A stretch of 41,313 nt of DNA, taken from Rhodocytophaga aerolata. Lineage in GTDB: Bacteria > Bacteroidota > Bacteroidia > Cytophagales > 172606-1. The position numbers and the translations under genes are program-made. Location: NCBI RefSeq assembly GCF_030503435.1, contig NZ_JAUKPO010000041.1:1-41313 (forward strand), given 5' to 3'. Position 1 is the first letter of the stretch; every line of letters begins with the position of its first letter. This document shows, one piece after another, positions 1-8,698 of this stretch. A model generated the notes under the pieces. The model was not told the origin of the DNA. It saw nothing but the letters and a program-made list of their open reading frames with translations, and did not search any database.

Positions 1-246
1 GAATCCGCTCCTTCCATTTTGCCATCAGTTGTCCAATTCTATCTGACGACATACACTACCGTATCCATGGCAATTACTGCCTCATCGCCCTCAGTTGAAC
101 TTGTAGAGCTATCACAGGATAGAAGTGAAAAAGAAAAAAAATATAAAATTATACCTGTAAAAAGATATATAAGATTAATGATGGGCCTATATTTTGGAGA
201 AGAGGCCATAAAGGTAAAGTTAAATGTAGATAAAAACTTAAGATAA
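1..246 (+). CDS. Possible 3' end of an unknown gene, cut by the window edge
   Basis: This reading frame is open from the first base to a TAA at 244-246 and has no convincing start, since its earliest candidate is a TTG at 19. It would encode about 81 residues with a lysine-rich middle (SEKEKKYK). I recognise no family. The stop lies ten bases before a strong inverted repeat that could end transcription, which is the main argument that it is real. The DNA is A+T-rich like the neighbouring integrase gene. It could equally be chance open sequence. Confidence 0.22.
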   Translation, partial: ESAPSILPSVVQFYLTTYTTVSMAITASSPSVELVELSQDRSEKEKKYKIIPVKRYIRLMMGLYFGEEAIKVKLNVDKNLR

Positions 247-256
247 GTTACACATT

Positions 257-306
257 ATAACTCCTTATGTCAATACCTAATTATAGGTATTGACATAAGG
301 AGTTAT
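257..306. terminator. Perfect 23-bp inverted repeat, likely bidirectional terminator
   Basis: Bases 257-279 are exactly complementary to 284-306 around a 4-base ATTA loop. The repeat lies between a plus-strand frame ending at 246 and the integrase gene, which ends at 359 on the minus strand. There is no long T tract on either side, so it is not a textbook intrinsic terminator. A protein-binding palindrome or a recombination site is also possible. Confidence 0.5.
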
Positions 307-358
307 TCCTTTCCTAAAATAGACTTTTCAAATAGTATTTGCTCTTGAATCTTCATAT

Positions 359-1582
359 CTAACTCCACGCACGGAGCATGGATGTTTTAACCACTTGGTT
401 GGTTATCTTAACATATTTCATTAGGGTTTTAATATTCTTATGTCCTGTAATACGCATCACCTCTTCAGGGCGCATACCTTTTTCAAGTGATAATGTTACA
501 AAGGTTCTGCGAGCAGTATGCGTGGATAATAGCTCAAATTTGGGTACACGGGTGTCTATTCTTTTAACCCCCAGAAATTTTACTTTCTGTACCTGATGCG
601 ATAACCCTGCTACTTTTCCTAGTTCTTTCAAATAATCGTTCATTTTTTGATTACTCATCACTCTGGGAAGTTTATTGCCATATTTTACTAATATTTGTCT
701 GGCATAAAAGATAATAGGTACGCTTAGTTGATCTTTTGTTTTAATGGTAATAAACTCAATAGTATCCTCTTTAATGTTTTCAGGCTTAAGATTTGCCATG
801 TCACTAAAGCGAAGGCCTGTTGTACAGCTGAAGATAAATAGATCCCGTACTTTATCTAGTTTTTTATTATCTGATAGCTCTAGTGTAAATAATGTATCCA
901 GCTCCTGCTGTGTTAACGTGGTGATTTCAACAGGAGCAGAAGGTTTTTTAAATGCTTTAGACTTGAAGGTGAGGTTAGTATTGATTCCTTTTTCTGTTAA
1001 TTCATTCAGAAATATTTTGAGGTTTTTTAATATGTCACCTACACTGTTGGGATTCAGTTGTAGCTCTTTTGATAAATAACTAGTAAACTTTACGTAGAAG
1101 TCCATGTTAATACTCTCCAGGGTGATAGTATATTTGTAGGTTTGCTGAAAGGATATTAAATGGTTTATAGCTGTACGGTGCTGTTTTATAGTATTGTAGG
1201 CTCTTCTACTTTTGCTTTCTTCAATAAAGTTCTCATACATTTTGAAAAAATCTTTACTGGTATCGGGCAATATAGGTCTTTCTAGCAAAGCTAGCTGCTC
1301 TTTTATATGATCAATTGTAGGTTCAATATTCCGCTGAGTAGCAAGCCGTTTAATACGCTCAACTTTCTCAATGTGTATTTTAAGTGTATCATTAAATGTA
1401 TCATACCCTTTCCCATACGATTTTTTCACTTGACCTTTGATGGAATCCCAGTCACATGGTTTAATTTTTTCCTCCGTGCTTACTTTAATAGACTTCTGAT
1501 TATGCGTGTAGAGGACATAGATTAGACATTCGCCTCTAGAATTTACTTTGTCTTTCCTGATGACTAATTTGATAGTTGCCAT
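359..1582 (-). CDS. Tyrosine recombinase / site-specific integrase
   Basis: This 407-residue protein is a phage-type tyrosine integrase of the kind carried by Bacteroidota mobile elements. The N-terminal 90 residues resemble an Arm-DNA-binding domain (RKDKVNSRGECLIYVLY). Residues about 105-200 form the SAM-like core-binding domain, and 220-400 the catalytic domain. The catalytic set is visible: R258 in TTGLRFSDM, K282, H355 and R358 in THTARR, H381 in ITGHKN and the nucleophile Y390 in MKYVK. The length is normal and the gene looks intact. It starts about 95 bp from a tRNA-Leu gene and reads away from it, a layout seen at the ends of integrated elements. No excisionase or transfer gene is visible in the short stretch beyond it. 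The element, if one exists, would extend left of the window. Confidence 0.95.
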   Translation of the reverse strand: MATIKLVIRKDKVNSRGECLIYVLYTHNQKSIKVSTEEKIKPCDWDSIKGQVKKSYGKGYDTFNDTLKIHIEKVERIKRLATQRNIEPTIDHIKEQLALLERPILPDTSKDFFKMYENFIEESKSRRAYNTIKQHRTAINHLISFQQTYKYTITLESINMDFYVKFTSYLSKELQLNPNSVGDILKNLKIFLNELTEKGINTNLTFKSKAFKKPSAPVEITTLTQQELDTLFTLELSDNKKLDKVRDLFIFSCTTGLRFSDMANLKPENIKEDTIEFITIKTKDQLSVPIIFYARQILVKYGNKLPRVMSNQKMNDYLKELGKVAGLSHQVQKVKFLGVKRIDTRVPKFELLSTHTARRTFVTLSLEKGMRPEEVMRITGHKNIKTLMKYVKITNQVVKTSMLRAWS

Positions 1583-1677
1583 ATCTGTTAAAATTTAAGA
1601 CAGAAGGGCAAGTGATAGGGCAAGTGAACTATTGAAAGTCTTTAAAAAACTTAGAGGTTAGGTAGCCTATTGCGGGG

Positions 1678-1762
1678 AACACGGTGGTGGAACAGGTAGA
1701 CACGCAAGACTTAAAATCTTGTGAGCCAAAAGCTCGTGCGGGTTCGATTCCCGCCCCTGGTA
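1678..1762 (+). tRNA. tRNA-Leu (anticodon UAA) with imperfect acceptor stem
   Basis: A class II tRNA folds from this sequence. The D-arm is GTG/CAC with loop GAACAGGTAGA. The anticodon stem is CAAGA/TCTTG with loop CTTAAAA, so the anticodon is TAA. A long variable arm (GTGAGCCAAAAGCTCGT) follows, then a perfect GCGGG/CCCGC T-stem with loop TTCGATT. The 3' acceptor strand is CCCTGGT with discriminator A; CCA is not encoded in full. The 5' acceptor strand (1678-1684, AACACGG) pairs at only five of seven positions, with A-G and C-C mismatches. It may be functional, or its 5' end may have been altered by integration next to it. Confidence 0.85.
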
Positions 1763-1766
1763 CAAT

Positions 1767-1800
1767 AAACGCCTTTCTATTTAGTTAGAAAGGCGTTTTT
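1767..1800 (+). terminator. Intrinsic terminator after tRNA-Leu
   Basis: A 13-bp stem (1767-1779 with 1786-1798) and a 6-base loop begins five bases after the tRNA 3' end. Its 3' arm runs into the T tract at 1796-1800. Confidence 0.85.
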
Positions 1801-2100
1801 GTTTGTCAAGGGTTGAAGTAGTTTAATCAGACTCTATGTTAGGGTATTCTTCTTTTTTCAACGGTTGTTAAGAATGCATAGCTCTGAAACAAATAAGAAA
1901 AAAATACCACAACCTCTTTATCTCATAAATAGAAGTGGACAGGATATAGTGGATACTACTTTTTTAACCGCTAAGTAGGCTTGTTCTATAAATAGTGATT
2001 TATCCAAACTTTCTTTAATTGCTGTTTTAGCCATACACTTGTTTTTCATTAACACTCTATTATTTAGTCAAGAAGCTTATCATTAGTTACACGCACATAA
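1801..2100. other. Gene-poor spacer
   Basis: This is A+T-rich sequence between the tRNA terminator and the end of a minus-strand gene. The only frame of note is a 43-codon minus-strand ORF at 1918-2049, with no supporting family or ribosome binding site. I see no promoter or repeat that can be defended. Confidence 0.4.
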
Positions 2101-2592
2101 TTAATTGGACGCATCATTTAGCTTATCTTGTGCTCGTTCTAGTTTCATTTTTTTCTTTTCCGCTTTCTGACGGGCTTTTTCTGTTTTGCGTTCGGCTTTG
2201 CTTACTTTTAATTCGGCTTTTGCTGCCTTGCGCTCTTGTTTACTGGCACGTTTATTCGCTTTATCCAGTTTTTTTGCTTCACGTGCTTCCCGCTTCTGGG
2301 CTTTCTCTTCCAGGTTGTTTTGCTTGGCTTGCTCTTTTTCTAATTTTCTTTCTTCTTTCAGTGCTTTGCTATCAGCTCCATAGTTTTCGGTCTCAGTATT
2401 TGTGGATGATTTTTCAACGTCATTGTCTAAATCTACATCATTAGAATTGTTCATTGAATCAACACGAATGTTCGTATTTTCAGAATTAGTAATAATGGTA
2501 TCCCTGTTTATATTTTCATTTGTCTGAGCATAAGCAGATATTATACTCAAAAAGCAGATCCCACAGCATGTTATTGTCTTAAATAGTTTCAT
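2101..2592 (-). CDS. Exported Lys/Ala/Glu-rich coiled-coil protein
   Basis: The protein of 163 residues begins with a clear signal peptide (MKLFKTITCCGICFLSIISAYAQ), and this is why the start at 2592 is preferred over an in-frame ATG at 2622. A polar Asn/Asp/Thr-rich linker of about 50 residues follows. The last 85 residues are almost entirely Lys, Glu, Ala, Arg and Gln with EKAQKREAREAKK-type spacing, which predicts a long, highly basic helix or coiled coil. No enzymatic motif is present and no family is recognised beyond low-complexity exported proteins common in Bacteroidota. It stands alone, divergent from the lipoprotein gene at 2857. Location would be periplasmic or outer-membrane associated; function is unknown. 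Confidence 0.75.
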   Translation of the reverse strand: MKLFKTITCCGICFLSIISAYAQTNENINRDTIITNSENTNIRVDSMNNSNDVDLDNDVEKSSTNTETENYGADSKALKEERKLEKEQAKQNNLEEKAQKREAREAKKLDKANKRASKQERKAAKAELKVSKAERKTEKARQKAEKKKMKLERAQDKLNDASN

Positions 2593-2856
2593 TTTGTTAC
2601 GATGGTTAATTTTAAGCTTCATACGGAATTATTAAACGAAAGATTGTCTAAAGATTCACCCTATACGCCAATACATACTAGCCAATATTACAATTTAAAT
2701 TCTCTTCCTCTTGGGCCGGACAAAGAGCTAATTCGATTTATTGATTTTGATTGCTGTGTAAGTTCTTTTAAAGAAACCAACAAGCGAATTGATAAACAAT
2801 CTGCTTATTCGCTTTAGAAGAAATACTTCATTCAAACATTTATCCTTCGTAATAAA

Positions 2857-3654
2857 ATGAAACTAATCATCTTATTATTCTTAGCAATTATCTTGTTTAC
2901 TGGCTGTGATCATATAAATACTATTAAACAAGCTGTTACCAAAAAAGTGGCCGCTAGCCAGGCACATACTGCGAAACCTGAAAAAAAGAAAAAACTGCCA
3001 AAAAAGGATGGACTAGTGGTGAATAAACGGAAAGATGGGTTTATTTTATCAGAAATAAATTTGAAAGATGGCAAACTACATGGTCCGGCAAAAGATTATT
3101 ATGCTGATGGTACACTGCATGCTGAATTCAATTACGTAGCAGGCTTGCTAGAAAATGAAATGAAGTGGTATCATAAAAATGGTAATCTGTATAAAATCAC
3201 TCCCTATTTACATGGCAAAATCCATGGAACAGAGAAAATATATAGCCTTGAGGGTAAGTTGGTAGCTGAGCAGCCTTATAAAAATGGGTTTCCAGGGATT
3301 GGAATAAAAGAATATTCACGTGAAGGAAAAGCAGTGCCATCTAAAGCAACTATAGTAATAGAAGAAATAGATAATATTGCTCTGAAGGGAGAATACATAT
3401 TGAAACTATCCTTATCCGATAAAACCAAAAATGTAAAGTTCTATACAGGAGAACTAACAGAAGGCAAATATATGAATGATAACCTCACAGGTATTCTAAC
3501 GAAGAATGGTATGGGAGAAATCCGGTATGCAGTGCCGCCAGGATTCTATGCTATGGAAAAGCTTACTATTATTGCGCAAAAAACTACCAGGCAAGGCGGC
3601 AAATATATTACACAAACCAAATACAATTTAGCTATCGAAAACAAGGGTTTATAA
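2857..3654 (+). CDS. Lipoprotein with MORN-type (YwqK-like) repeats
   Basis: The 265-residue product starts with a lipoprotein signal (MKLIILLFLAIILFTGC, lipidated Cys at 17). A Lys-rich linker follows, then three or four MORN_2-type repeats at about 65-155, with the recurring pattern Y-x-x-D/N-G-x-L (YYADGTLHAEF, YHKNGNLYKI, YSLEGKLVAE) and GKLHG/GKIHG turns. This repeat set is typical of the YwqK family, some members of which act as antitoxins; here the lipoprotein signal argues for an envelope role instead. The C-terminal 100 residues look like a beta-rich domain that I do not recognise. The gene converges on the gene at 3660 with only five bases between stops, so no separate terminator fits between them. 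Confidence 0.85.
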   Translation: MKLIILLFLAIILFTGCDHINTIKQAVTKKVAASQAHTAKPEKKKKLPKKDGLVVNKRKDGFILSEINLKDGKLHGPAKDYYADGTLHAEFNYVAGLLENEMKWYHKNGNLYKITPYLHGKIHGTEKIYSLEGKLVAEQPYKNGFPGIGIKEYSREGKAVPSKATIVIEEIDNIALKGEYILKLSLSDKTKNVKFYTGELTEGKYMNDNLTGILTKNGMGEIRYAVPPGFYAMEKLTIIAQKTTRQGGKYITQTKYNLAIENKGL

Positions 3655-3659
3655 GAGTA

Positions 3660-5252
3660 TTATTTTAGTAGTTGTAGTCTCCGCTGCATTTCATAATCGT
3701 TGGGTGCCATTTCCAAGCCTTTAGTTAATAGTGCTTTTGCTTTAGCATCATTGCCCGCCCGGAAGTAATGCATTGCACCAGTAGAATATACTCTACCAAT
3801 CAGGTTACTATCGACAATATCTTTTCCTTTATCGGCAAATAATTTTTCAAATCTGGCTCTTAACCTTTCGGCCTCAGCTATTTTTTTAAGTTCATAGTGC
3901 TGTCCACAAGAGATTAAGCATGCTTGAATGAGGTATGTGTAAAAGATGTTATTGTTAAGAAGTTTAGGAAACTTCTGCTCATAAGTACTTAAAGCCTCCA
4001 ATACCTTGGTACCATCACTTTGTGATTTTAGTGAATTGCCCAAAGCTGAAACAAACAAGGTTTGTACATCTATATTTTCAGGTTTAAGAATGTATGTTTT
4101 CTCAGCAAATGCAAGTGATTCCTGATATCTACCTTGGTTAAAGAAAATCCGGCTGCGCTCGTAATGATAGATGTACCTAATTTCCTGAGTTAGTGCTTTA
4201 TCGGAAATAGCTGAGCTGATTTTCTGATAAAACGTGTCGTACAATTCTGGACGGTTGTTGTTAATCAGATGAAGTTGAGTAAGCCTATGAAATTCAGCTA
4301 TAATATGGTCATGACTAATGCCATATTCCGTATATCTGGCGAGTTTACCCAAATACTTGGCGTCTTCAACGGCAGCATAATTTTTCTTATCTAAAATAAG
4401 TGCAGCGGTAGAAAGTAATAAGTAACCGGCTTTTTTGCATGGGTAAAACAGGTATGCTTTTTCCAGCTGGATAAATGCTTCTTCTAACTGGTTCTCTTGC
4501 AGTTTGTAAAGAGCATCATTCATATACTGAATGCCGAGTAACTCTTTTATAGTTATGTTTTCCTCAGAAAAATAATATTTGTCAAATAATGCATTTGTGC
4601 TCCCCGATTTATATTCCTGCTCACTAATAAGCTTGCCAGATCGCAAATTAGAAACAAAACTGGTTTTGAACTTATCATCAAACACCATATATCCCTGGCG
4701 TGGATCAGTTGTCTCAATTAAGATTTTTTGTGTATGTGGGTAAGCTATTAAATATACATGTGTAGGAGATTCCTTGATGGTATACGGAATCTGTAAATCG
4801 TCAAAAAGTAGTCCATACAAAGCGGTTGCCGACACACAGTTATAGTTTCCATTTGCAAATATGTCAGGAAAATGGTTCTTCAGTTCATACTTGCTAAGCA
4901 AGCGATCATGAGTTTGGCTATAGATAGCTTTTATCCTTTTTGCTTCATTTTTCTTTTGTATATCACCTGTTGTAAGCTGCTTAAATGTCTCTTGATACGC
5001 CTGATGCGCGTTAGCAAATTCGCTGCTACCAGTTTCTTTACTTACCGACATAAATAAAGCCAGATAGTTTTTTTTGCCTTTAGTAAAATAATCTTGAAAT
5101 GCCTCTTTTTCAAAGGATGAGTTATAGTTGACTTCTCCCAAGTGTACCAAAGAGTCTGTCTGCAAGGCATGCGTTGCAAAAGAGTTAACAAGCAAAAAAG
5201 CGAATAAAAGCAAAGAAAGGGAACGGTAAGACATATGGGAGAATTTGAACAT
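3660..5252 (-). CDS. Exported transglutaminase-like protein with TPR repeats
   Basis: The 530-residue protein has an N-terminal signal peptide or anchor (about residues 7-30). A papain-like transglutaminase fold at about 110-200 contains a plausible Cys-His-Asp triad: C139 in NGNYNCVSATALYGLL, H165 in SPTHVYLIAY and D183 in IETTDP. From about 235 to the end it is helical with TPR-like units, including a final AGNDAKAKALLTKGLEMAPNDYE. The combination suggests a periplasmic protein that binds a partner through TPRs and uses, or has adapted, a transglutaminase/protease-like core. Substrate is unknown. An alternative start at 5234 gives a shorter n-region and is equally plausible. No cotranscribed partner is visible. 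Confidence 0.85.
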   Translation of the reverse strand: MFKFSHMSYRSLSLLLFAFLLVNSFATHALQTDSLVHLGEVNYNSSFEKEAFQDYFTKGKKNYLALFMSVSKETGSSEFANAHQAYQETFKQLTTGDIQKKNEAKRIKAIYSQTHDRLLSKYELKNHFPDIFANGNYNCVSATALYGLLFDDLQIPYTIKESPTHVYLIAYPHTQKILIETTDPRQGYMVFDDKFKTSFVSNLRSGKLISEQEYKSGSTNALFDKYYFSEENITIKELLGIQYMNDALYKLQENQLEEAFIQLEKAYLFYPCKKAGYLLLSTAALILDKKNYAAVEDAKYLGKLARYTEYGISHDHIIAEFHRLTQLHLINNNRPELYDTFYQKISSAISDKALTQEIRYIYHYERSRIFFNQGRYQESLAFAEKTYILKPENIDVQTLFVSALGNSLKSQSDGTKVLEALSTYEQKFPKLLNNNIFYTYLIQACLISCGQHYELKKIAEAERLRARFEKLFADKGKDIVDSNLIGRVYSTGAMHYFRAGNDAKAKALLTKGLEMAPNDYEMQRRLQLLK

Positions 5253-5350
5253 ACGCGTATAAATTAGCCAATGTCTGTAAATTGTAAATAGCTGCTTGCG
5301 TAAAAACCCAATGGCGTAACTTTTTCATTAAAAAGCAAAGAATATATAAA

Positions 5351-5380
5351 GAAAAAGGCTGAGAATATACATTCCCAGCC
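5351..5380 (-). terminator. Intrinsic terminator for the DUF2807 gene
   Basis: On the minus strand a GGCTGGGAAT/ATTCTCAGCC stem (5357-5380, one G-T pair) is followed by TTTTTC. It lies 25 bases after the stop of the gene at 5405. Confidence 0.8.
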
Positions 5381-5404
5381 CATTAACTATATATCAGCAA
5401 TTGC

Positions 5405-6169
5405 TTAATCTACCTTTTTTACTGTACTTAATCTGGTTGTGTTCATAGAAGCTACTTTTGCAGCACCTTTATATTTAATGGACGCAGCACCACTCGCATT
5501 CGCTTTAATACTACCCGATGCATTAATTTTAGCCCCACTAGTACCCGAAACATCAACAGTGGCTTCGGCAACAGCCAGATTAAATGCATCCAGTCCGGAA
5601 GTGCCGTCGGTATTTACTTTCAGTTTATCACTTTTGCCGTTAATTTTCAGGTTAGCTGCCCCACTTACATCCAGATACATCTCCTGAGACTCCATTGTAA
5701 TTTCGGAATTAGCTGTACCAGAAATATATGCTACAAAATTGCTTGTAGTAAACCCGGGATGAATGGTCGAATTAGTAGTTCCACTAAAATTAACAGCCCG
5801 TAAATAAGGCAAGGTTACCTCTACTGTTACCGCATTTTTCAAACGCAGACGGGTTTTTCCTTCTTTAAAAGTTATTTCCAGTTCACCGCCTTTTACTTCT
5901 GCTAGTACTTCATCTACATATTCACGGTCTCCGCTCACGTTTACTGCAAACGCCTGGCCCGGACGCACATGTATTTTAAAAATGCTGCCGATCTTAAGCC
6001 GGTCAAAATCTTTTAGCTCAAAATTTTTGGTATAAGTATCTTGCATAGCAGCAACCGGTTGCCCGTAAAAAGGCATGCGCTCCTGCGGACTCACTTCTGC
6101 CGCCGCGGGGAATTGTGCAAGGGAGGAAAAAATAATGGATACTAAAAGGGTATGCTTCAATGGTTTCAT
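5405..6169 (-). CDS. Exported DUF2807 (GIN head domain) protein
   Basis: The 254-residue product has a signal peptide ending near AAAEV. It then shows the repeating short beta-strands of the DUF2807 putative autotransporter adhesin head domain: FDRLKIGSIFKIHVRPG, VEVTLPYLRAVNFSGT, ISGTANSEIT, VSGAANLKINGKSDKL, DGTSGLDAFNL and VSGTSGAKINASGS. Such domains form right-handed beta-solenoids on exported Bacteroidota proteins; no ligand or enzymatic role is established. The G-T/A-S turns recur at roughly 20-residue intervals to residue 240. It is monocistronic, with its own terminator. A second member of the family lies at 27296, inside the permease cluster. Confidence 0.88.
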   Translation of the reverse strand: MKPLKHTLLVSIIFSSLAQFPAAAEVSPQERMPFYGQPVAAMQDTYTKNFELKDFDRLKIGSIFKIHVRPGQAFAVNVSGDREYVDEVLAEVKGGELEITFKEGKTRLRLKNAVTVEVTLPYLRAVNFSGTTNSTIHPGFTTSNFVAYISGTANSEITMESQEMYLDVSGAANLKINGKSDKLKVNTDGTSGLDAFNLAVAEATVDVSGTSGAKINASGSIKANASGAASIKYKGAAKVASMNTTRLSTVKKVD

Positions 6170-6319
6170 ATACTATACGACGGAATAAGATAGGTTAAAT
6201 AAATTAGGGTACTAAGTTAGTATATTGTAGTTTCGCAAACAGAGGATCAAAGAATTTGCCAGAAAACCGGGAGTAAGTAATTCAGTAGATTTTGTTAGTA
6301 AAATAAAGCAAATAAGTAT

Positions 6320-7267
6320 ATGAATATCGGAGATAAAGTACGCCTCATTCATGCAAAGGAAGAAGGTGTAATAGTGAGAATTATAGATAATAAACTGGTA
6401 GAAGTAGAAATTGAAGACGGTTTCCGGATACCTGTACTCCGGAACGAGGTAGCAGTTATTGCTGCTGAGGAAGCTGCGCAGTTTAAACGGAATGTTCCAC
6501 AGGCAGATGCCATAGCCGCACGTACAGAAAAAGGTGTAATCGCTACACAAGGGGTATATATGGCTTTTACAATCATCAATGATACTGATCTGGCTTTGTA
6601 TCTGGTGAATAATACAGATTTAGGCATACCTTTCACTATGGGCGAAATGCAGGGGCAGAATTATAAAGGGTTGTTAGCCGGTACGCTGCAAAAGAAAACG
6701 TCTGTGAAGATTCATGAAGTGTCTACCAAAAATTTTGAGAACTGGCCGGTATATATGATTCAACTGCTGTTCTTTAAGGAAGGTGCCTTTCCTTTGCGGG
6801 AGCCTTTAACAAAAAAGATCCGGTTCCGGGCCAATACCTTTTTCAAGAGCAAACAGCCAGCTCCGCTTTTGGGTAAAGATGCCTACCTGTTTCAACTAGA
6901 CAAAGAAAGCGTAGACGTGCAACCAGATAAGATATTGGATGGAATTTTCGATTCTAAAAGTATACAACAAACGCCGCTGCCTGCTCCAGCCCGGGAAATA
7001 GATTTGCATATAGAGAAACTGACCAAAGACTATAACCGGATGGGCAACTCAGAAATCTTACAATTGCAGCTAAAAACCTTTGAAAATAACCTGGACCAGG
7101 CTGTAGCCCACGGAATGGATGAAATTGTGTTTATTCATGGGGTAGGTAACGGTATATTGCGGATGGAAATACATAAACGGCTGGGCAAACATCCATACGT
7201 GCAGTTTTTTAAAGATGCCATGAAAGAAAAATTTGGCTACGGTGCTACGCTGGTAAAACTGAAATAA
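6320..7267 (+). CDS. DUF2027 and Smr domain protein (MutS2-like C-terminus)
   Basis: This 315-residue cytoplasmic protein has a small SH3-like DUF2027 region at the N-terminus (NIGDKVRLIHAKEEGVIVRIIDN, residues 2-50). A middle beta-rich region follows at about 75-200. The C-terminal Smr domain (about 225-315) has the two hallmark motifs: DLH at 228-230 and HGVGNG at 273-278. Smr domains are associated with nucleic-acid cleavage in MutS2 and with ribosome or mRNA rescue in other proteins. This two-domain form is widespread in Bacteroidota, and its exact role is not settled. There is no MutS ATPase portion. The gene stands alone, 129 bp before the next start. Confidence 0.92.
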   Translation: MNIGDKVRLIHAKEEGVIVRIIDNKLVEVEIEDGFRIPVLRNEVAVIAAEEAAQFKRNVPQADAIAARTEKGVIATQGVYMAFTIINDTDLALYLVNNTDLGIPFTMGEMQGQNYKGLLAGTLQKKTSVKIHEVSTKNFENWPVYMIQLLFFKEGAFPLREPLTKKIRFRANTFFKSKQPAPLLGKDAYLFQLDKESVDVQPDKILDGIFDSKSIQQTPLPAPAREIDLHIEKLTKDYNRMGNSEILQLQLKTFENNLDQAVAHGMDEIVFIHGVGNGILRMEIHKRLGKHPYVQFFKDAMKEKFGYGATLVKLK

Positions 7268-7396
7268 TTGCTCTAATATGCTAGATGTGTTTCCATAAAA
7301 TAGAGAGTTACGCTTAAGAGAGCAGACATAAATCTAAACATAATCTAATTGGCAGAGTCTTATATAGACCTAAATTATAGTACATAAATTACCAGT

Positions 7397-8698
7397 ATGG
7401 CAGAAATACAGCCCTTCCGGGCGTGGCGGTATAATTCCGAACAGTTTCCCTCCATTGATGAACTAACGTCTCCATTGTTTGATGTGGTATCGCAGAAGCA
7501 GCGGGAGAGTTTATATAAAAACCCTTACAATAGCATTCATTTATCCGTGCCGGCCGGCGACCATGCACCGCAAAGAGCAGCAGACCTGCTAGCCCAATGG
7601 AAGAAAGAACATATTCTTCATCAAGACGAACTGCCGGCTATTTATGTGTACTATCAATATTTTGCTTTGCCTGGTAGTGGTACTACGTATTGCCGCAAAG
7701 GATTCATCTGCCACATAAAAGCCTATGACTGGCCAGAGAGAATAATTGTGCGGCATGAAAATACCATTCCAGGTGCAGTAGCCGACAGATTAGATTTGCT
7801 CACGGCTACTCAACTGCATGTAAGTCCTACGCATGGACTCTATACAGATGCGAGTCAGGAATTAGAAACGTATATGGACGAAAGCATCCAACACCCTATA
7901 TATGAAACGGAAGATTACCAGGGAGTAAAAGATGTACTAAGCGTCATACACGATTATCGGATTATCCGGCGGTTCGTAGAGGTTTTACAAGATAAACAAG
8001 TTATTCTGGCAGATGGGCACCACCGGTACGAGAGTTCCTTGGCTTACCGCAAGCAACAGATAGCCGCCAACCCAGCGCATACCGGGAGGGAAGCCTATAA
8101 TTACCACCTGATGTACCTGACCAATACGGAAGGAAATAATCTGTGTATTCTGCCTACTCACCGGCTAATTAAAGACCTGCCTGATATAAACCAGGAAGAT
8201 TTATTAACTGCTCTGGACAAGTACTTTATTATTAAAACCGTAGAAAATCCGTACGAACTTAATGAAATTATTCTGGGTAAAAAGTGGGCTTTTGGTTTAA
8301 TCCTGAAAGATAGTACGTATAAAATCCGGCTGAAGCCAGAGGTGTTCGGGCAACTAAGCTGGCAGTTTCCGCTGGAAGTAAAAGAACTGGATTTAACGGT
8401 CCTGCATTATTTTGTAATCGAGAAAATTTTAGGAATTCCGGGAAAAATTCAGCGGAAAAGTGAAAACATTGGATTCTCCAGAAGCTTTTCTGAATGCCTC
8501 ACCAAAGTATTAAAAGGTGAGGCACAGATGGCTTTCATTACCCAGGATATTTCAATGGAAGAAGTAAAAAAAGTATGTGCCAGTGGCTATACCATGCCCC
8601 AGAAGTCTACCTATTTTTACCCAAAAGTAATTTGCGGATTTTTATTTAGCTCTATCCAAGCCAATGAATTTCAATTATCCCCTTGTTTTAGCTTCTAG
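7397..8698 (+). CDS. DUF1015 family protein
   Basis: The 433-residue product matches the DUF1015 family along its whole length. It starts AEIQPFRAWRYN, has SPPFDV-like SPLFDVVS and NPYNSIHLS near the N-terminus, and carries the signature DGHHRYESSLAYR at about 206-218. Members of the family have been proposed to handle serine-related or kinase-like substrates, but I assign no reaction. No signal peptide is seen. Its last 35 bp overlap the start of maf in another frame, which suggests translational coupling. Confidence 0.92.
   Translation: MAEIQPFRAWRYNSEQFPSIDELTSPLFDVVSQKQRESLYKNPYNSIHLSVPAGDHAPQRAADLLAQWKKEHILHQDELPAIYVYYQYFALPGSGTTYCRKGFICHIKAYDWPERIIVRHENTIPGAVADRLDLLTATQLHVSPTHGLYTDASQELETYMDESIQHPIYETEDYQGVKDVLSVIHDYRIIRRFVEVLQDKQVILADGHHRYESSLAYRKQQIAANPAHTGREAYNYHLMYLTNTEGNNLCILPTHRLIKDLPDINQEDLLTALDKYFIIKTVENPYELNEIILGKKWAFGLILKDSTYKIRLKPEVFGQLSWQFPLEVKELDLTVLHYFVIEKILGIPGKIQRKSENIGFSRSFSECLTKVLKGEAQMAFITQDISMEEVKKVCASGYTMPQKSTYFYPKVICGFLFSSIQANEFQLSPCFSF

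Noticed and set aside
1918-2049. 43-codon minus-strand frame
   Set aside because: It is too short to judge, with no ribosome binding site or known relative, though its amino-acid make-up is not absurd.
2602-2817. 71-codon plus-strand frame between two divergent genes
   Set aside because: It has no family, no ribosome binding site and overlaps the 5' region of the minus-strand gene; it probably covers promoter DNA.
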